This document shows positions 57,088-64,000 of a stretch of DNA of 64,000 nucleotides, in pieces. The stretch spans positions 1,364,001-1,428,000 of the forward strand of contig NZ_PVEN01000001.1 in NCBI RefSeq assembly GCF_002973525.1. Reading direction: 5' to 3'. Both the position numbers and the translations under genes were made by a program. Source of the DNA: Paraburkholderia sp. BL21I4N1 (GTDB taxonomy: Bacteria > Pseudomonadota > Gammaproteobacteria > Burkholderiales > Burkholderiaceae). Position 1 is the first letter of the stretch. Every line of letters starts with the position of its first letter. Under the pieces are notes generated by a model, which ran no database searches, was not told the DNA's origin, and saw only the letters and a program-made list of their open reading frames with translations.

Positions 57088-57522
57088 ATGCTCGCTATAA
57101 CTCAGCTGAAAGCCCTCCCTCCAGAGCTGGTCGACCTTGAGCGTGAGGCCTCGAAGCAAGGGTTTAAATTCCTGGGCCGTCTGATCGAAGAGTGGCGCAC
57201 TGGCAGCAACAGGTTTAACAAGCCGGGAGAGCGCCTTTTAGTGGCTTTGGCCGCTGGAAACATTGTTGGTATCGGCGGCTTGAACGTTGATCCCTACAAA
57301 CCGATCGGCGATACGGCTCGGCTGCGTCGTCTGTATGTCGCAAGTAGTTTTCGGCGTCGCGGCGTTGGCGAGGCCTTGGTCTATGCGCTTCTCAAAGAAG
57401 CATCCGGAACGTTTCGTGTAATTCGGCTTTCGACAGATACCGAAGCCGCTGCTGCCTTCTATGTGCGACTCGGCTTCAGCGCAATCGAGGATGAGACCGC
57501 GACGCACATAAAATTCCTTTAA
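57088..57522 (+). CDS. GNAT family N-acetyltransferase
   Basis: The ATG at 57088 is preferred to a TTG at 57037. The 144-residue protein has central GNAT strand RLRRLYVASSFRRRGVGEALV with the acetyl-CoA pyrophosphate loop RRRGVG and a final AAAFYVRLGFSAIEDE. The substrate is unknown. It stands alone, between the chemoreceptor gene and the aaRS-like locus. Confidence 0.85.
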   Translation: MLAITQLKALPPELVDLEREASKQGFKFLGRLIEEWRTGSNRFNKPGERLLVALAAGNIVGIGGLNVDPYKPIGDTARLRRLYVASSFRRRGVGEALVYALLKEASGTFRVIRLSTDTEAAAAFYVRLGFSAIEDETATHIKFL

Positions 57523-57707
57523 CGAGGAATCTGCTTCGAAGAAGCGCGAGCGGAAACTCAGGGGCGACTTGAGCCAGCCGCAACCGGACTCAGTTCGGCC
57601 ATAATCGGCCGATCACCCTTAGCGCGCGACCTGCCGCTCCTTAAGCCGGATGGGACGTTCCGCGTCAGCTTGCGCCGTTGTTGATCGGGAGTGTGCCGAT
57701 TGATTCC

Positions 57708-57736
57708 TTGCAAGTGGGACGATATCCACGTATTTT
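57708..57736 (+). promoter_or_regulatory. Candidate sigma-70 promoter of the leader/aaRS-like transcript
   Basis: TTGCAA and TATTTT are separated by exactly 17 bp (4 of 6 matches each), placing the start near 57743. A 7-bp hairpin (CAGCGGG-GGTGTT-CCCGCTG, 57744-57763) would form the 5' end of the RNA. Confidence 0.45.
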
Positions 57737-57783
57737 GGTGGAACAGCGGGGGTGTTCCCGCTGAATAGCAGAGGGAGCAGGCA

Positions 57784-57834
57784 ATGGACGCTATGCGTCA
57801 TTGGGTCAACCAGCGAGGTTTTGGCGGCACATAA
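57784..57834 (+). CDS. Sixteen-codon leader peptide with Gly-Phe-Gly-Gly control codons
   Basis: ATG at 57784 behind GAGGGAG (57771-57777) encodes MDAMRHWVNQRGFGGT and stops at TAA 57832. Three of its last five codons are glycine (GGT TTT GGC GGC ACA). Those glycine codons form the 5' arm of the first hairpin of the attenuator, as in amino-acid operon leaders. The strong ribosome site and the position 30 nt before a terminator argue that it is translated; no homologue is known to me. Confidence 0.65.
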   Translation: MDAMRHWVNQRGFGGT

Positions 57835-57902
57835 CCGCCAACGCCTGTTTTTGCTTGTTTGTTTTGCACAATTTCGGCGCTGGCAAGGCGCCGATTTTTT
57901 TT
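57821..57902 (+). promoter_or_regulatory. Transcription attenuator (1:2, 2:3, 3:4 hairpins) ahead of the aaRS-like gene
   Basis: Segment 1 TTGGCGG (57821-57827) pairs perfectly with CCGCCAA (57835-57841). Segment 2 GCCAACGCC (57837-57845) can pair with segment 3 GGCGCTGGC (57876-57884) at 8 of 9 positions. Segment 3 TCGGCGC (57874-57880) pairs perfectly with segment 4 GCGCCGA (57888-57894), followed by T8, an intrinsic terminator. The structures are mutually exclusive, so a ribosome stalled on the Gly codons in segment 1 would free segment 2 to form the antiterminator. Confidence 0.75.
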
Positions 57903-57965
57903 GCTTTCCATTTCTGCGTCTTGCGGGTTCCGGTAACCACCGACAATCTCATGAGGCGTATTCAA

Positions 57966-58793
57966 ATGGAACAGGTCTATGAATTGAACAATTTTCTCTT
58001 CTATGACGAAGAGGATATCCGCTTGCGGGAGCAATTCACGCGTAGCATGCCGTCGCAGATCTCAACGATTCTTACGCAACTGAATTCGGCATGGACTTTC
58101 GAACGAATAGAGGCGCCATCGCTGATCCCTCGAGACTTGTTGAGCGCGGAATACAGCGACAACGATATTTGGGCACAGTCCGTCGGAGAGCGAGAGACGG
58201 CTTTGGCGCTCAAGCCTGAGACGACGCCGTCGACATATGCATGGATGGTCAAGAAATTGGAAGCGCGCTCGCGCAAGCTGCCTTGGTGCGTTTGGCAATT
58301 GTCCAAGAGCTTTCGGAGGGAGCAGGATCAACCCAGTCGGCACATGCGTCTAAAAGAGTTTTACCAAATGGAGTTTCAATGCTTGTACGCCGCCGATTCG
58401 AAGTGCGACTACATGCGGGAAGCCATGGAGCCACTCGCGGAATGGTTTGCTCGCGAACTTTGCGTGCCGACTCGCGCGGTTCAAAGCGACCGCTTACCGG
58501 CCTATTCCGAGAGGACATGGGATATTGAGGCGTGGAACGCCGACAAATGGATGGAGGTTTGCTCCGTCTCGTTACGCAAGGATTTCCCCATTCAACCGAA
58601 GTTAAAAGATCGTGCGGTCGAATGCCGAGTTCTGGAAATTGCCTGCGGCCCGGATCGAATGGCGTACTGTAAAAGAAAGTCGGTTTTGGCGGTGCCTGCG
58701 CTGCGGCCTCAAATGCTGCTGGATGTGGCGGTTGATGCGCTTAGTCAAGGAGCACCAATAGTATGTTCGGCGGACCTAACGCTTCGAACGTAA
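57966..58793 (+). CDS. Class II aminoacyl-tRNA synthetase-like protein (catalytic core only)
   Basis: The 275-residue protein is a class IIa aaRS core. Motif 2 lies at SFRREQDQPSRHMRLKEFYQ (about 115-134) with its conserved arginine; LKPETTPSTY (82-91) matches the substrate loop of the glycyl/threonyl/prolyl group, and motif 3 is ACGPDRMAY with the conserved arginine. No anticodon-binding domain follows, so it may be an aaRS paralogue charging a tRNA-like or non-tRNA acceptor, or a backup enzyme. The glycyl link rests on loop similarity and on the Gly codons in its leader. ATG 57966 follows GAGG; ATG 57951 is possible. Confidence 0.75.
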   Translation: MEQVYELNNFLFYDEEDIRLREQFTRSMPSQISTILTQLNSAWTFERIEAPSLIPRDLLSAEYSDNDIWAQSVGERETALALKPETTPSTYAWMVKKLEARSRKLPWCVWQLSKSFRREQDQPSRHMRLKEFYQMEFQCLYAADSKCDYMREAMEPLAEWFARELCVPTRAVQSDRLPAYSERTWDIEAWNADKWMEVCSVSLRKDFPIQPKLKDRAVECRVLEIACGPDRMAYCKRKSVLAVPALRPQMLLDVAVDALSQGAPIVCSADLTLRT

Positions 58794-58995
58794 AGGTAGC
58801 GGGGGAATTCGGATGGGCTGTGTGCTCAATGGATATTCAGGCGGTGCGGACGACTGCCGCGTAAACAATCATGGGTGCATCACCGCTCCGGAAGCCGTCT
58901 TATACAACCGAGTACTTTTGCGCTTTCACACCGCCTCGACCAACTACGGCCGCTCGAGCAATTCCGCATGCGGACATGCGGGGGACCCTTAATGT

Positions 58996-59021
58996 GCGAA
59001 TTGCGACCAGTCGCAATTCGC
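58996..59021. promoter_or_regulatory. Perfect inverted repeat (12-2-12), candidate operator
   Basis: GCGAATTGCGAC-CA-GTCGCAATTCGC has two perfect 12-bp arms. It ends 12 bp before the -35 box at 59034, where an activator or repressor of the hydrolase gene would bind. No adjacent regulator gene is present, so the protein is encoded elsewhere. Confidence 0.7.
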
Positions 59022-59033
59022 CGCGCAGTTATA

Positions 59034-59062
59034 TTGACTCTCGTTTGAGCGCTTGATAGGAT
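59034..59062 (+). promoter_or_regulatory. Sigma-70 promoter of the alpha/beta hydrolase gene
   Basis: TTGACT and TAGGAT with a 17-bp spacer are close to consensus (5 of 6 and 4 of 6). Transcription would start near 59069, just before the hairpin at 59075. Confidence 0.6.
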
Positions 59063-59074
59063 TAGGCCACTTTC

Positions 59075-59106
59075 AAACGCCCTCCCGGTTCGCCGGGAGG
59101 GCGTTT
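59075..59106. terminator. Perfect 14-bp stem-loop at the predicted 5' end of the hydrolase mRNA, terminator-like
   Basis: AAACGCCCTCCCGG-TTCG-CCGGGAGGGCGTTT is a perfect 14-bp stem with a 4-nt loop followed by CGTTTTGG. It can end transcription from the aaRS-like gene side, or form a stable hairpin about 6 nt from the 5' end of the hydrolase mRNA. The rest of 58794-59033 shows no gene. Confidence 0.7.
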
Positions 59107-59142
59107 CGTTTTGGTTCCTGCAACCAAAATGGAACCCCTGGA

Positions 59143-59940
59143 ATGAAAGCTCATCTTGAAAGCCGCGCTGGATCGGACTCCGGTCTCGGGTATGTACAGT
59201 ATGGCGATGGTCCCATTCGTGTGCTGGTCATGCACGACTGGCTCGGCGACCACTCCAGCTACGATGCAGTCACGCCTTGGCTCGACGGCCATGCATTCAC
59301 CTACGTTTTCGCCGATTTGCGTGGCTACGGGCAATCCATCAACCTGGAAGGCGAATTCACGGTGGAGGAGGTTGCCGCTGATTGCCTCATGCTCGCTGAC
59401 CGACTCGGTTGGACACACTTTCATATCGTCGGCCATTCGATGACCGGCATGATCACACAGCGCATTGCCTGCGACGCTCCGTCCCGCATCACAAGTGCGA
59501 TCGCCATATGTCCCGTTTCCGCGGCCGGAAATCGACTGAGTCCGGATGCGCTGGCTTTTTTTGCGAGCTCGATAGAAGACGACGAGGCGCTTCGGCGGTT
59601 GTTTAGTTTCGTCAGCGGAGGTCTTTCCGATGGGTGGGCTTTGCGAAAGGTGAGACAAAGCCGTTTAACAGTCTCGTCGGCATGCCGGCGGGGATACCTC
59701 GAAATGCTGACGACGGCCAACTTCGTCGACGACGTTCGGGGTCTTGAAACCCCTTACCTCGTCATTGTCGGCGACAAGGATCCCGGTCTTGACTCGGAAG
59801 CGATGCAGCGCACATTTCTCGCGTGGCATCCGAACGCGGAGCTGCACGTTATCCCGAACTGCGGGCATTACCCGATGCAGGAATGCCCGCCTTATTTTGC
59901 CACTGTTATTGAGCAATTCCTGAAGCGCAACGCCATTTGA
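59143..59940 (+). CDS. Alpha/beta-fold hydrolase
   Basis: The 265-residue protein has the alpha/beta hydrolase pattern: oxyanion-strand VLVMHDWLGDHSSYD, nucleophile elbow IVGHSMTGMI (Ser), acid residue in IVGDKDPGLD and catalytic His in IPNCGHYPMQ. HDWLG in place of the usual HGxxG oxyanion motif is a small oddity. It hydrolyses an ester or similar small molecule. ATG 59143 follows TGGA only weakly. A strong promoter and palindromic operator precede it. Confidence 0.85.
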   Translation: MKAHLESRAGSDSGLGYVQYGDGPIRVLVMHDWLGDHSSYDAVTPWLDGHAFTYVFADLRGYGQSINLEGEFTVEEVAADCLMLADRLGWTHFHIVGHSMTGMITQRIACDAPSRITSAIAICPVSAAGNRLSPDALAFFASSIEDDEALRRLFSFVSGGLSDGWALRKVRQSRLTVSSACRRGYLEMLTTANFVDDVRGLETPYLVIVGDKDPGLDSEAMQRTFLAWHPNAELHVIPNCGHYPMQECPPYFATVIEQFLKRNAI

Positions 59941-59960
59941 CTTGAATAGCTGAAGGCAAC

Positions 59961-59989
59961 GGTGGATTCAACCGGTTGAATCCGCCACC
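59961..59989. repeat. Inverted repeat after the hydrolase gene, possible terminator stem
   Basis: GGTGGATTCAACCGGTTGAATCCGCCACC contains the perfect 20-bp palindrome at 59964-59983 with near-complementary flanks. No T-run follows. The rest of the 375-bp gap to 60315 shows nothing else. Confidence 0.45.
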
Positions 59990-60315
59990 CGGTAGCGGCC
60001 GCTCGTGCGTTTGCAGAAACGTCACCGCATTGTTGGCTACCCTTGTCGTGGAAGGTATATGCACTCGGGAGTCGCCCGACGCTTATCAACTTTCAGAAAA
60101 TCTCTAGCGTAGTATCAGAATTGGTAATCGTCGCGTCCAGCCAATTTGTCGCGCTCCTCGGCTCACTAAACTAGCCCTCATCGGACTTCAACTATCCCTG
60201 CGTCGTCGTTGCCCCATATACCGCCGGGCTGACCATCGAACAAGTCCGATCAGAGCGACCGCGTCATCGCCCGGCGCGGCGGCAGTTCTTTACACTTTTC
60301 AATTCGGAGTCCGCT

Positions 60316-61416
60316 GTGAGAGACGCACGTGCTCAAATGAGCCAATACAGAAACGTTGTTTGCAAGCTTCTGGTAATCGGCTGGATCTTTACCGGCTCAG
60401 CGATAGCTCAGACCGAACCTCAACGTCCAACGCAAACATTACTTCCGCATGTTGCCGTGCTGGCGACAGGTGGCACCATCGCTGGAACTGGCACTAGCGA
60501 GACGCAAAGCACGGGTTACAAGCCTGGCGTTCTCACGGCCGATGCGCTTTTGAAGTCCGTTCCGTCGCTCGGGAAAGTGGCGCAGGTATCCGGAGAGCAG
60601 GTGTCGAACGTTGGAAGCGAGAATATCACCAACGAAATTCTTCTCAAGCTCGCCAAGCGCATCAACCAGCTGCTGGCGCAGCCTGACATTGCTGGTGTCG
60701 TCGTCACGCACGGAACGGATACGCTTGAAGAAACCGCCTACTTTCTGAACCTCGTGGTGAAAAGCGATAAGCCCGTCGTGCTGACCGGCTCGATGCGCCC
60801 TTCGACCGCCATCAGCGCAGACGGTCCAAGTAACATTTTGCAGGCCGTTACCGTTGCGGCATCGCCTACGGCGCGAGGACGAGGCGTGATGATTGTCCTC
60901 AACGACCGCATTGGCTCGGCGCGATATACGACCAAAACCAACGCGACCACGCTCGATACGTTCAGGAGCCCAGACGACGGCTATCTCGGGACGTTGATCG
61001 ATAATGTGCCGCACTTCGAAACCGCCGTAGCCAAGCTCCAGACCACGCAGACGCCGTTTGACGTGTCGAAACTGGATTCACTTCCCGAAGTCGACATCAT
61101 CTACGGCCACCAGAATGACGGCGGGTACCTGTATGACGCTGCGGTGGCTCACGGCGCGCGCGGCATTGTGGTCGCTGGCGTGGGCGCTGGCAGTGAGTCT
61201 TTGCTCACGCTTCCCTCCATCAGGAAGGCAGTCGATAAAGGTGTGATTGTCGTCCGCTCGTCGAGAATCGGAAATGGCTATATTCCTGAAGACCCTGCGT
61301 ATATTGGTCTTCTCGGCGATAACCTCAATCCGCAGAAAGCCCGAATCCTCTTGATGCTCGCGCTCACGGTGACGAACAACCCGGAGCGTGTGCAGGACAT
61401 GCTTCATCAGTTTTAA
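60316..61416 (+). CDS. ansB: Type II (periplasmic) L-asparaginase/glutaminase
   Basis: The 366-residue protein starts at GTG 60316 behind GGAG (6 bp) and has a signal peptide ending in GSAIAQ. Catalytic Thr is in LATGGTIAGTG, and the second triad motif in VVTHGTDTLEETAYF; SMRPSTAISADGP and YTTKTNATTLDTF are the binding loops. It hydrolyses asparagine (and probably glutamine) to the acid and ammonia in the periplasm. It is followed by a GC stem at 61526. Confidence 0.92.
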   Translation: MRDARAQMSQYRNVVCKLLVIGWIFTGSAIAQTEPQRPTQTLLPHVAVLATGGTIAGTGTSETQSTGYKPGVLTADALLKSVPSLGKVAQVSGEQVSNVGSENITNEILLKLAKRINQLLAQPDIAGVVVTHGTDTLEETAYFLNLVVKSDKPVVLTGSMRPSTAISADGPSNILQAVTVAASPTARGRGVMIVLNDRIGSARYTTKTNATTLDTFRSPDDGYLGTLIDNVPHFETAVAKLQTTQTPFDVSKLDSLPEVDIIYGHQNDGGYLYDAAVAHGARGIVVAGVGAGSESLLTLPSIRKAVDKGVIVVRSSRIGNGYIPEDPAYIGLLGDNLNPQKARILLMLALTVTNNPERVQDMLHQF

Positions 61417-61525
61417 GCGGCCCGAGGGCGTGGCGCGGCGAAGGACCGCCTCCGGAGTGGGGTGAGACACCGCTGCTCTCGTTCCACCTCCGTCGGTTAG
61501 CGACGTAATCTAGTTGCAGCACCTC

Positions 61526-61560
61526 GGCCGGACCGCCTCTCGTCCGGCCTTTCGCCGTTT
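61526..61560 (+). terminator. Stem-loop after the asparaginase gene, terminator-like
   Basis: GGCCGGAC-CGCCTCTC-GTCCGGCC, an 8-bp perfect stem, is followed by TTTCGCCGTTTT. It is 110 bp downstream of the stop, and the T-run is interrupted, so strength is uncertain. Confidence 0.6.
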
Positions 61561-61742
61561 TGCACCCGTCATGTCAAGTCGAGTGTTGAATTTGAGGAAA
61601 TCGCCTGATTTCAGCCATACCGAGGGGTAGTATTAGAATTGTTGATACTGTTTTGTTACCTGCTGTTTTTTTGAAATCGCCACCCTACACTGGTTCTCAA
61701 GGTGCATCGACATGAGCACCACACTAGAGACAGGAGACGATC

Positions 61743-63140
61743 GTGAGCAACCAGGTACTACTCGAAGACTTGCCTCTTCGCCCATTCCACATCGGCGTTG
61801 CGTTCAGTGGGACAGGCGGTCAATTTAGCGATGGCTTCGTGCTCGGCATCATTGGCATTGCGGTCAGCATGGCGGCGCTGCCGCTGCATCTCGATGCGCT
61901 TTGGATGGGACTGCTCGGCGCCGCTTCGCTCGCGGGCCTGTTCATCGGCAGCATGCTGGCCGGCCCGATCGCGGACAGACATGGCCGTCGGACGATTTTC
62001 GCGTACGACATGCTGCTCTTCGCTGTCGTCTCTGCTGCGCAGTATTTTGTGACGTCGGCCTCTCAGTTGCTGGTCTTGCGTCTGGCGCTGGGACTCATCC
62101 TCGGCGCCGACTACGTGGTGAGCAAATCCCTGGTCACCGAATACTCGCCGCGCCGTTACCGTGGCCGTCTGCTGAGTGTGCTCGCAGCAGCGTGGGCGGC
62201 GGGCTATGTCGGTGCGTACCTCGTTGGCTTCACCATGCGTGACATTGGGCCTGATGCCTGGCGGATCATGCTCGCAGCGAGCGGAGTGCCGGCACTGCTG
62301 ATTCTCCCGTTCCGCCTGATCGTGCCCGAATCGCCAATGTGGCTGATGAAACGCGGTCGCGGCGACGAAGCGCTCGCCATCGTTCGTCGCAGATTCGGCC
62401 CTGAAGTCACGCTTTCGACGACGACCGCCGCAACTCAACAGCGAAAGGGAGCCTGGTCACAGCTGTTCTCGCCCCGCTGGCGCAAAAACACGTTGGTCGG
62501 CTGCGTCTTCTACACCTGCCAGGTCATTCCTTACTTTGCATTGGGCACCTTCGCGCCAAAAGTCCTTGAGGCGCTGCACGTCAAGGACAAGTTCGCAGGC
62601 GGGCTCGTCTACAACATCCTGCTTCTCGTCGGTGCAGCGATTGGCTTGCTGCTGATCGACAGGATCTCCCGTCGTACGTTCCTCATTGGAACCTTCTATC
62701 TTGCGGCGCTCGGGCTGGCGGTGCTGACCTATGCCAGCTTTGGGCCGATCGGGACGATGCTCGTCTTTGGCTTCTTCGCGTGCATCCTCTCGGCAGCGGC
62801 GAACCTCGAATTCGTCTATCCGCCCGAACTCTTCCCGACGCATCTTCGCGCCTCAGGCGTCGGTCTGGCAGTCGCTTCGAGCCGCTTTGGTTCAGCCATC
62901 AGTACATTCCTGCTGCCAATCGCCGTTCAGCAGGTTGGCATTCACGCAGCGCTGGGTGTCTGCGTCGCGGTACTGCTGTTCGGTGGCGTCTTCTGCCACT
63001 TCATGGCACCCGAAACGGGCGGCGAGAGCGTTTCAGACGTGAAGTCCGACAGTGTCGCCGGGGACCAGGTAGACGCTGCCGGGCACCCTGACGCAACTTT
63101 GGCAACCGCTGCGCCGAGTGGCAGCAAGACGCGCCTTTGA
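61743..63140 (+). CDS. MFS transporter (sugar/aromatic-acid-type, SP-like)
   Basis: The 465-residue protein begins at GTG 61743 behind AGGAGA. It has 12 predicted helices, with the SP/AAHS-type motif DRHGRRTIFAYD after helix 2 and VPESPMWLMKRGRGDEALAIV before the central loop, and VYPPELFPTHLRASGVG in the second half. It imports a sugar, organic acid or similar substrate. The C-terminal tail (about 40 residues) is polar. The LysR gene immediately downstream is on the same strand and may control it. Confidence 0.88.
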   Translation: MSNQVLLEDLPLRPFHIGVAFSGTGGQFSDGFVLGIIGIAVSMAALPLHLDALWMGLLGAASLAGLFIGSMLAGPIADRHGRRTIFAYDMLLFAVVSAAQYFVTSASQLLVLRLALGLILGADYVVSKSLVTEYSPRRYRGRLLSVLAAAWAAGYVGAYLVGFTMRDIGPDAWRIMLAASGVPALLILPFRLIVPESPMWLMKRGRGDEALAIVRRRFGPEVTLSTTTAATQQRKGAWSQLFSPRWRKNTLVGCVFYTCQVIPYFALGTFAPKVLEALHVKDKFAGGLVYNILLLVGAAIGLLLIDRISRRTFLIGTFYLAALGLAVLTYASFGPIGTMLVFGFFACILSAAANLEFVYPPELFPTHLRASGVGLAVASSRFGSAISTFLLPIAVQQVGIHAALGVCVAVLLFGGVFCHFMAPETGGESVSDVKSDSVAGDQVDAAGHPDATLATAAPSGSKTRL

Positions 63141-63208
63141 TGACCGTAGGAGTTGACGGCAGGCCAGATGCGAGAACATACGCGAGGACTTTCATACCAG
63201 GACACGCC

Positions 63209-64000
63209 ATGCCGTCGAACAAACCCATTGATATGCATGCTGTACAAGTCTTCGTCGCCGTCGCGGAAGAGGGAAGCATGTCCGCCGCGGCAACGAGAAT
63301 GGGCATATCCCAGTCAGGCGTATCGCAAATCATCCGGCAGCTCGAAGACGAACTGGGCGTCGTGCTCGTCAACCGGACGACTCGACCGATGGCGCTGACG
63401 CCCTTCGGCATTGCACTGAGGAACCGGGGTGCGGTGCTGAGCGAAGAGATCGCCAATCTCAAGGCACAAGTCGTCGAAGCAGGACGCGGTATCAAACCCG
63501 ACTTGCGCATCGGACTGGTCGACTCATTCGCGGCCACGTGTGGTTCAGTTTTTACAAGAAAGCTGCTGGGAAAGGTGTCGCAGTTGTCGATTCGAACGGG
63601 GCTCAGCCCTCAGCAGGGAGAAGCACTGCTGCGCCGCGACCTGGACCTGATCGTCACGAGCGATCCACTGATGGACGCCAACGACGTCGTCCGGTATCGG
63701 CTGTTCTCCGAACGGTACTTTGTGATAACGCCGAAAAACCTCGGCATGCCCGTGAAGACCATCGACGACTTACGGATTCTGATTAACAGCTTGCCCATCG
63801 TCAGGTTCAACCGGATGTCTCAGGTGGGCATGCAGATCGAACGGTACCTCCGGCGCATTGAGATCCGCGCACCTGCCAGACTCGAACTGGACAACGCCGA
63901 TGCTTTGACCTCGATGGTAGCGGAGGGGGTCGGTTGGGCCATTACTTCACCCATGTGCCTTCTTCAGGGAGTGCCGTATGCGGGTCACGTCGCCGTTCAT
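63209..64000 (+). CDS. LysR-family transcriptional regulator, partial (cut by the right edge)
   Basis: At least 264 residues of a LysR protein starting at ATG 63209; the window ends before the stop. The N-terminal winged helix reads GSMSAAATRMGISQSGVSQII, and the effector domain begins near GIKPDLRIGLVDSFAA. It follows the MFS gene by 68 bp and probably regulates it; the true start may be ATG 63233. Confidence 0.85.
   Translation, partial: MPSNKPIDMHAVQVFVAVAEEGSMSAAATRMGISQSGVSQIIRQLEDELGVVLVNRTTRPMALTPFGIALRNRGAVLSEEIANLKAQVVEAGRGIKPDLRIGLVDSFAATCGSVFTRKLLGKVSQLSIRTGLSPQQGEALLRRDLDLIVTSDPLMDANDVVRYRLFSERYFVITPKNLGMPVKTIDDLRILINSLPIVRFNRMSQVGMQIERYLRRIEIRAPARLELDNADALTSMVAEGVGWAITSPMCLLQGVPYAGHVAVH

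Noticed and set aside
57821..57902. T-box or glycine riboswitch as explanation of the leader
   Set aside because: No T-box sequence or glycine aptamer consensus was seen; the leader peptide with nested hairpins fits better.
57801..57965. N-terminal extension of the aaRS-like protein from 57801
   Set aside because: The extension is translated from the attenuator/terminator region, is Phe/Cys-rich and lacks similarity; the core begins at 57966.
58871..59056. 61-codon frame upstream of the hydrolase
   Set aside because: It overlaps the palindrome and promoter and has no protein-like features.

Overview
The window looks like a Paraburkholderia/Burkholderia-type betaproteobacterial chromosome. 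It has high GC with strong third-position bias, dense LysR/AraC regulators, an acdS/acdR ACC-deaminase pair, alkB, ahpCF, katE and a phcBSRQ-type operon of the Ralstonia/Cupriavidus/Burkholderia lineage. The genus is inferred from gene content only; no rRNA, tRNA or CRISPR array was seen. The accessory character (catabolism, stress, signalling, several gene remnants) would fit a secondary chromosome.

Layout. 1-7618: a molybdenum island. It has a fused ModB-ModC permease-ATPase (cut by the left edge), a WtpA/ModA-like binding protein, an exported lipoprotein, a small Moco-binding-like protein, a NifQ homologue and a ModE-like regulator. Two 24-bp Mo-box-like operators sit in front of modA and of the Moco-like/nifQ/modE unit. 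A DUF2325 protein and an unknown partner follow. 7880-14845: two LysR/MFS-type efflux loci, an NTF2-like protein, a prolyl 4-hydroxylase-like oxygenase, a CDF core and a GNAT. 15161-18277: an isocitrate lyase/PEP mutase-family enzyme divergent from a PrpR-like sigma-54 activator, with a clear -24/-12 promoter and a perfect 26-bp palindrome between them. 18309-31307: redox and plant-associated functions: ahpC-ahpF, alkB, pirin-doxX with its LysR, acdS-acdR, extracytoplasmic msrB-msrA, an OmpV-like porin and katE. 31538-37786: a four-gene signalling operon (CHASE3-GAF hybrid kinase, CheR, stand-alone CheB, REC-kinase). 37797-41027: AraC/VOC, a YdhR-like protein, a HAD phosphatase, and a ParD-like antitoxin coupled to a methionine aminopeptidase.

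41478-46291: a PhcBSRQ-type cell-density signalling operon, in which the phcR-equivalent has lost its kinase core. The receiver domain survives as a short gene, and a frameshifted relic of the ATPase domain lies between it and phcQ. 46331-54111: SDR/AraC pair, a dehydrogenase pseudogene, exported unknown, a signal-less solute-binding protein, GNAT, RhlE helicase and two small orphan genes. 54693-59940: chemoreceptor, GNATs, and a class II aminoacyl-tRNA-synthetase-like gene preceded by a 16-codon leader peptide and mutually exclusive hairpins that read as a classical transcription attenuator. An alpha/beta hydrolase with an elaborate promoter region follows. 60316-64000: periplasmic asparaginase, MFS transporter and a LysR gene cut by the right edge.

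The two items most worth follow-up are the aaRS-like gene with its Gly-codon leader attenuator (57708-58793) and the rearranged phcR (44231-44829). The molybdenum/NifQ island and the ParD-like/Map pair come next.
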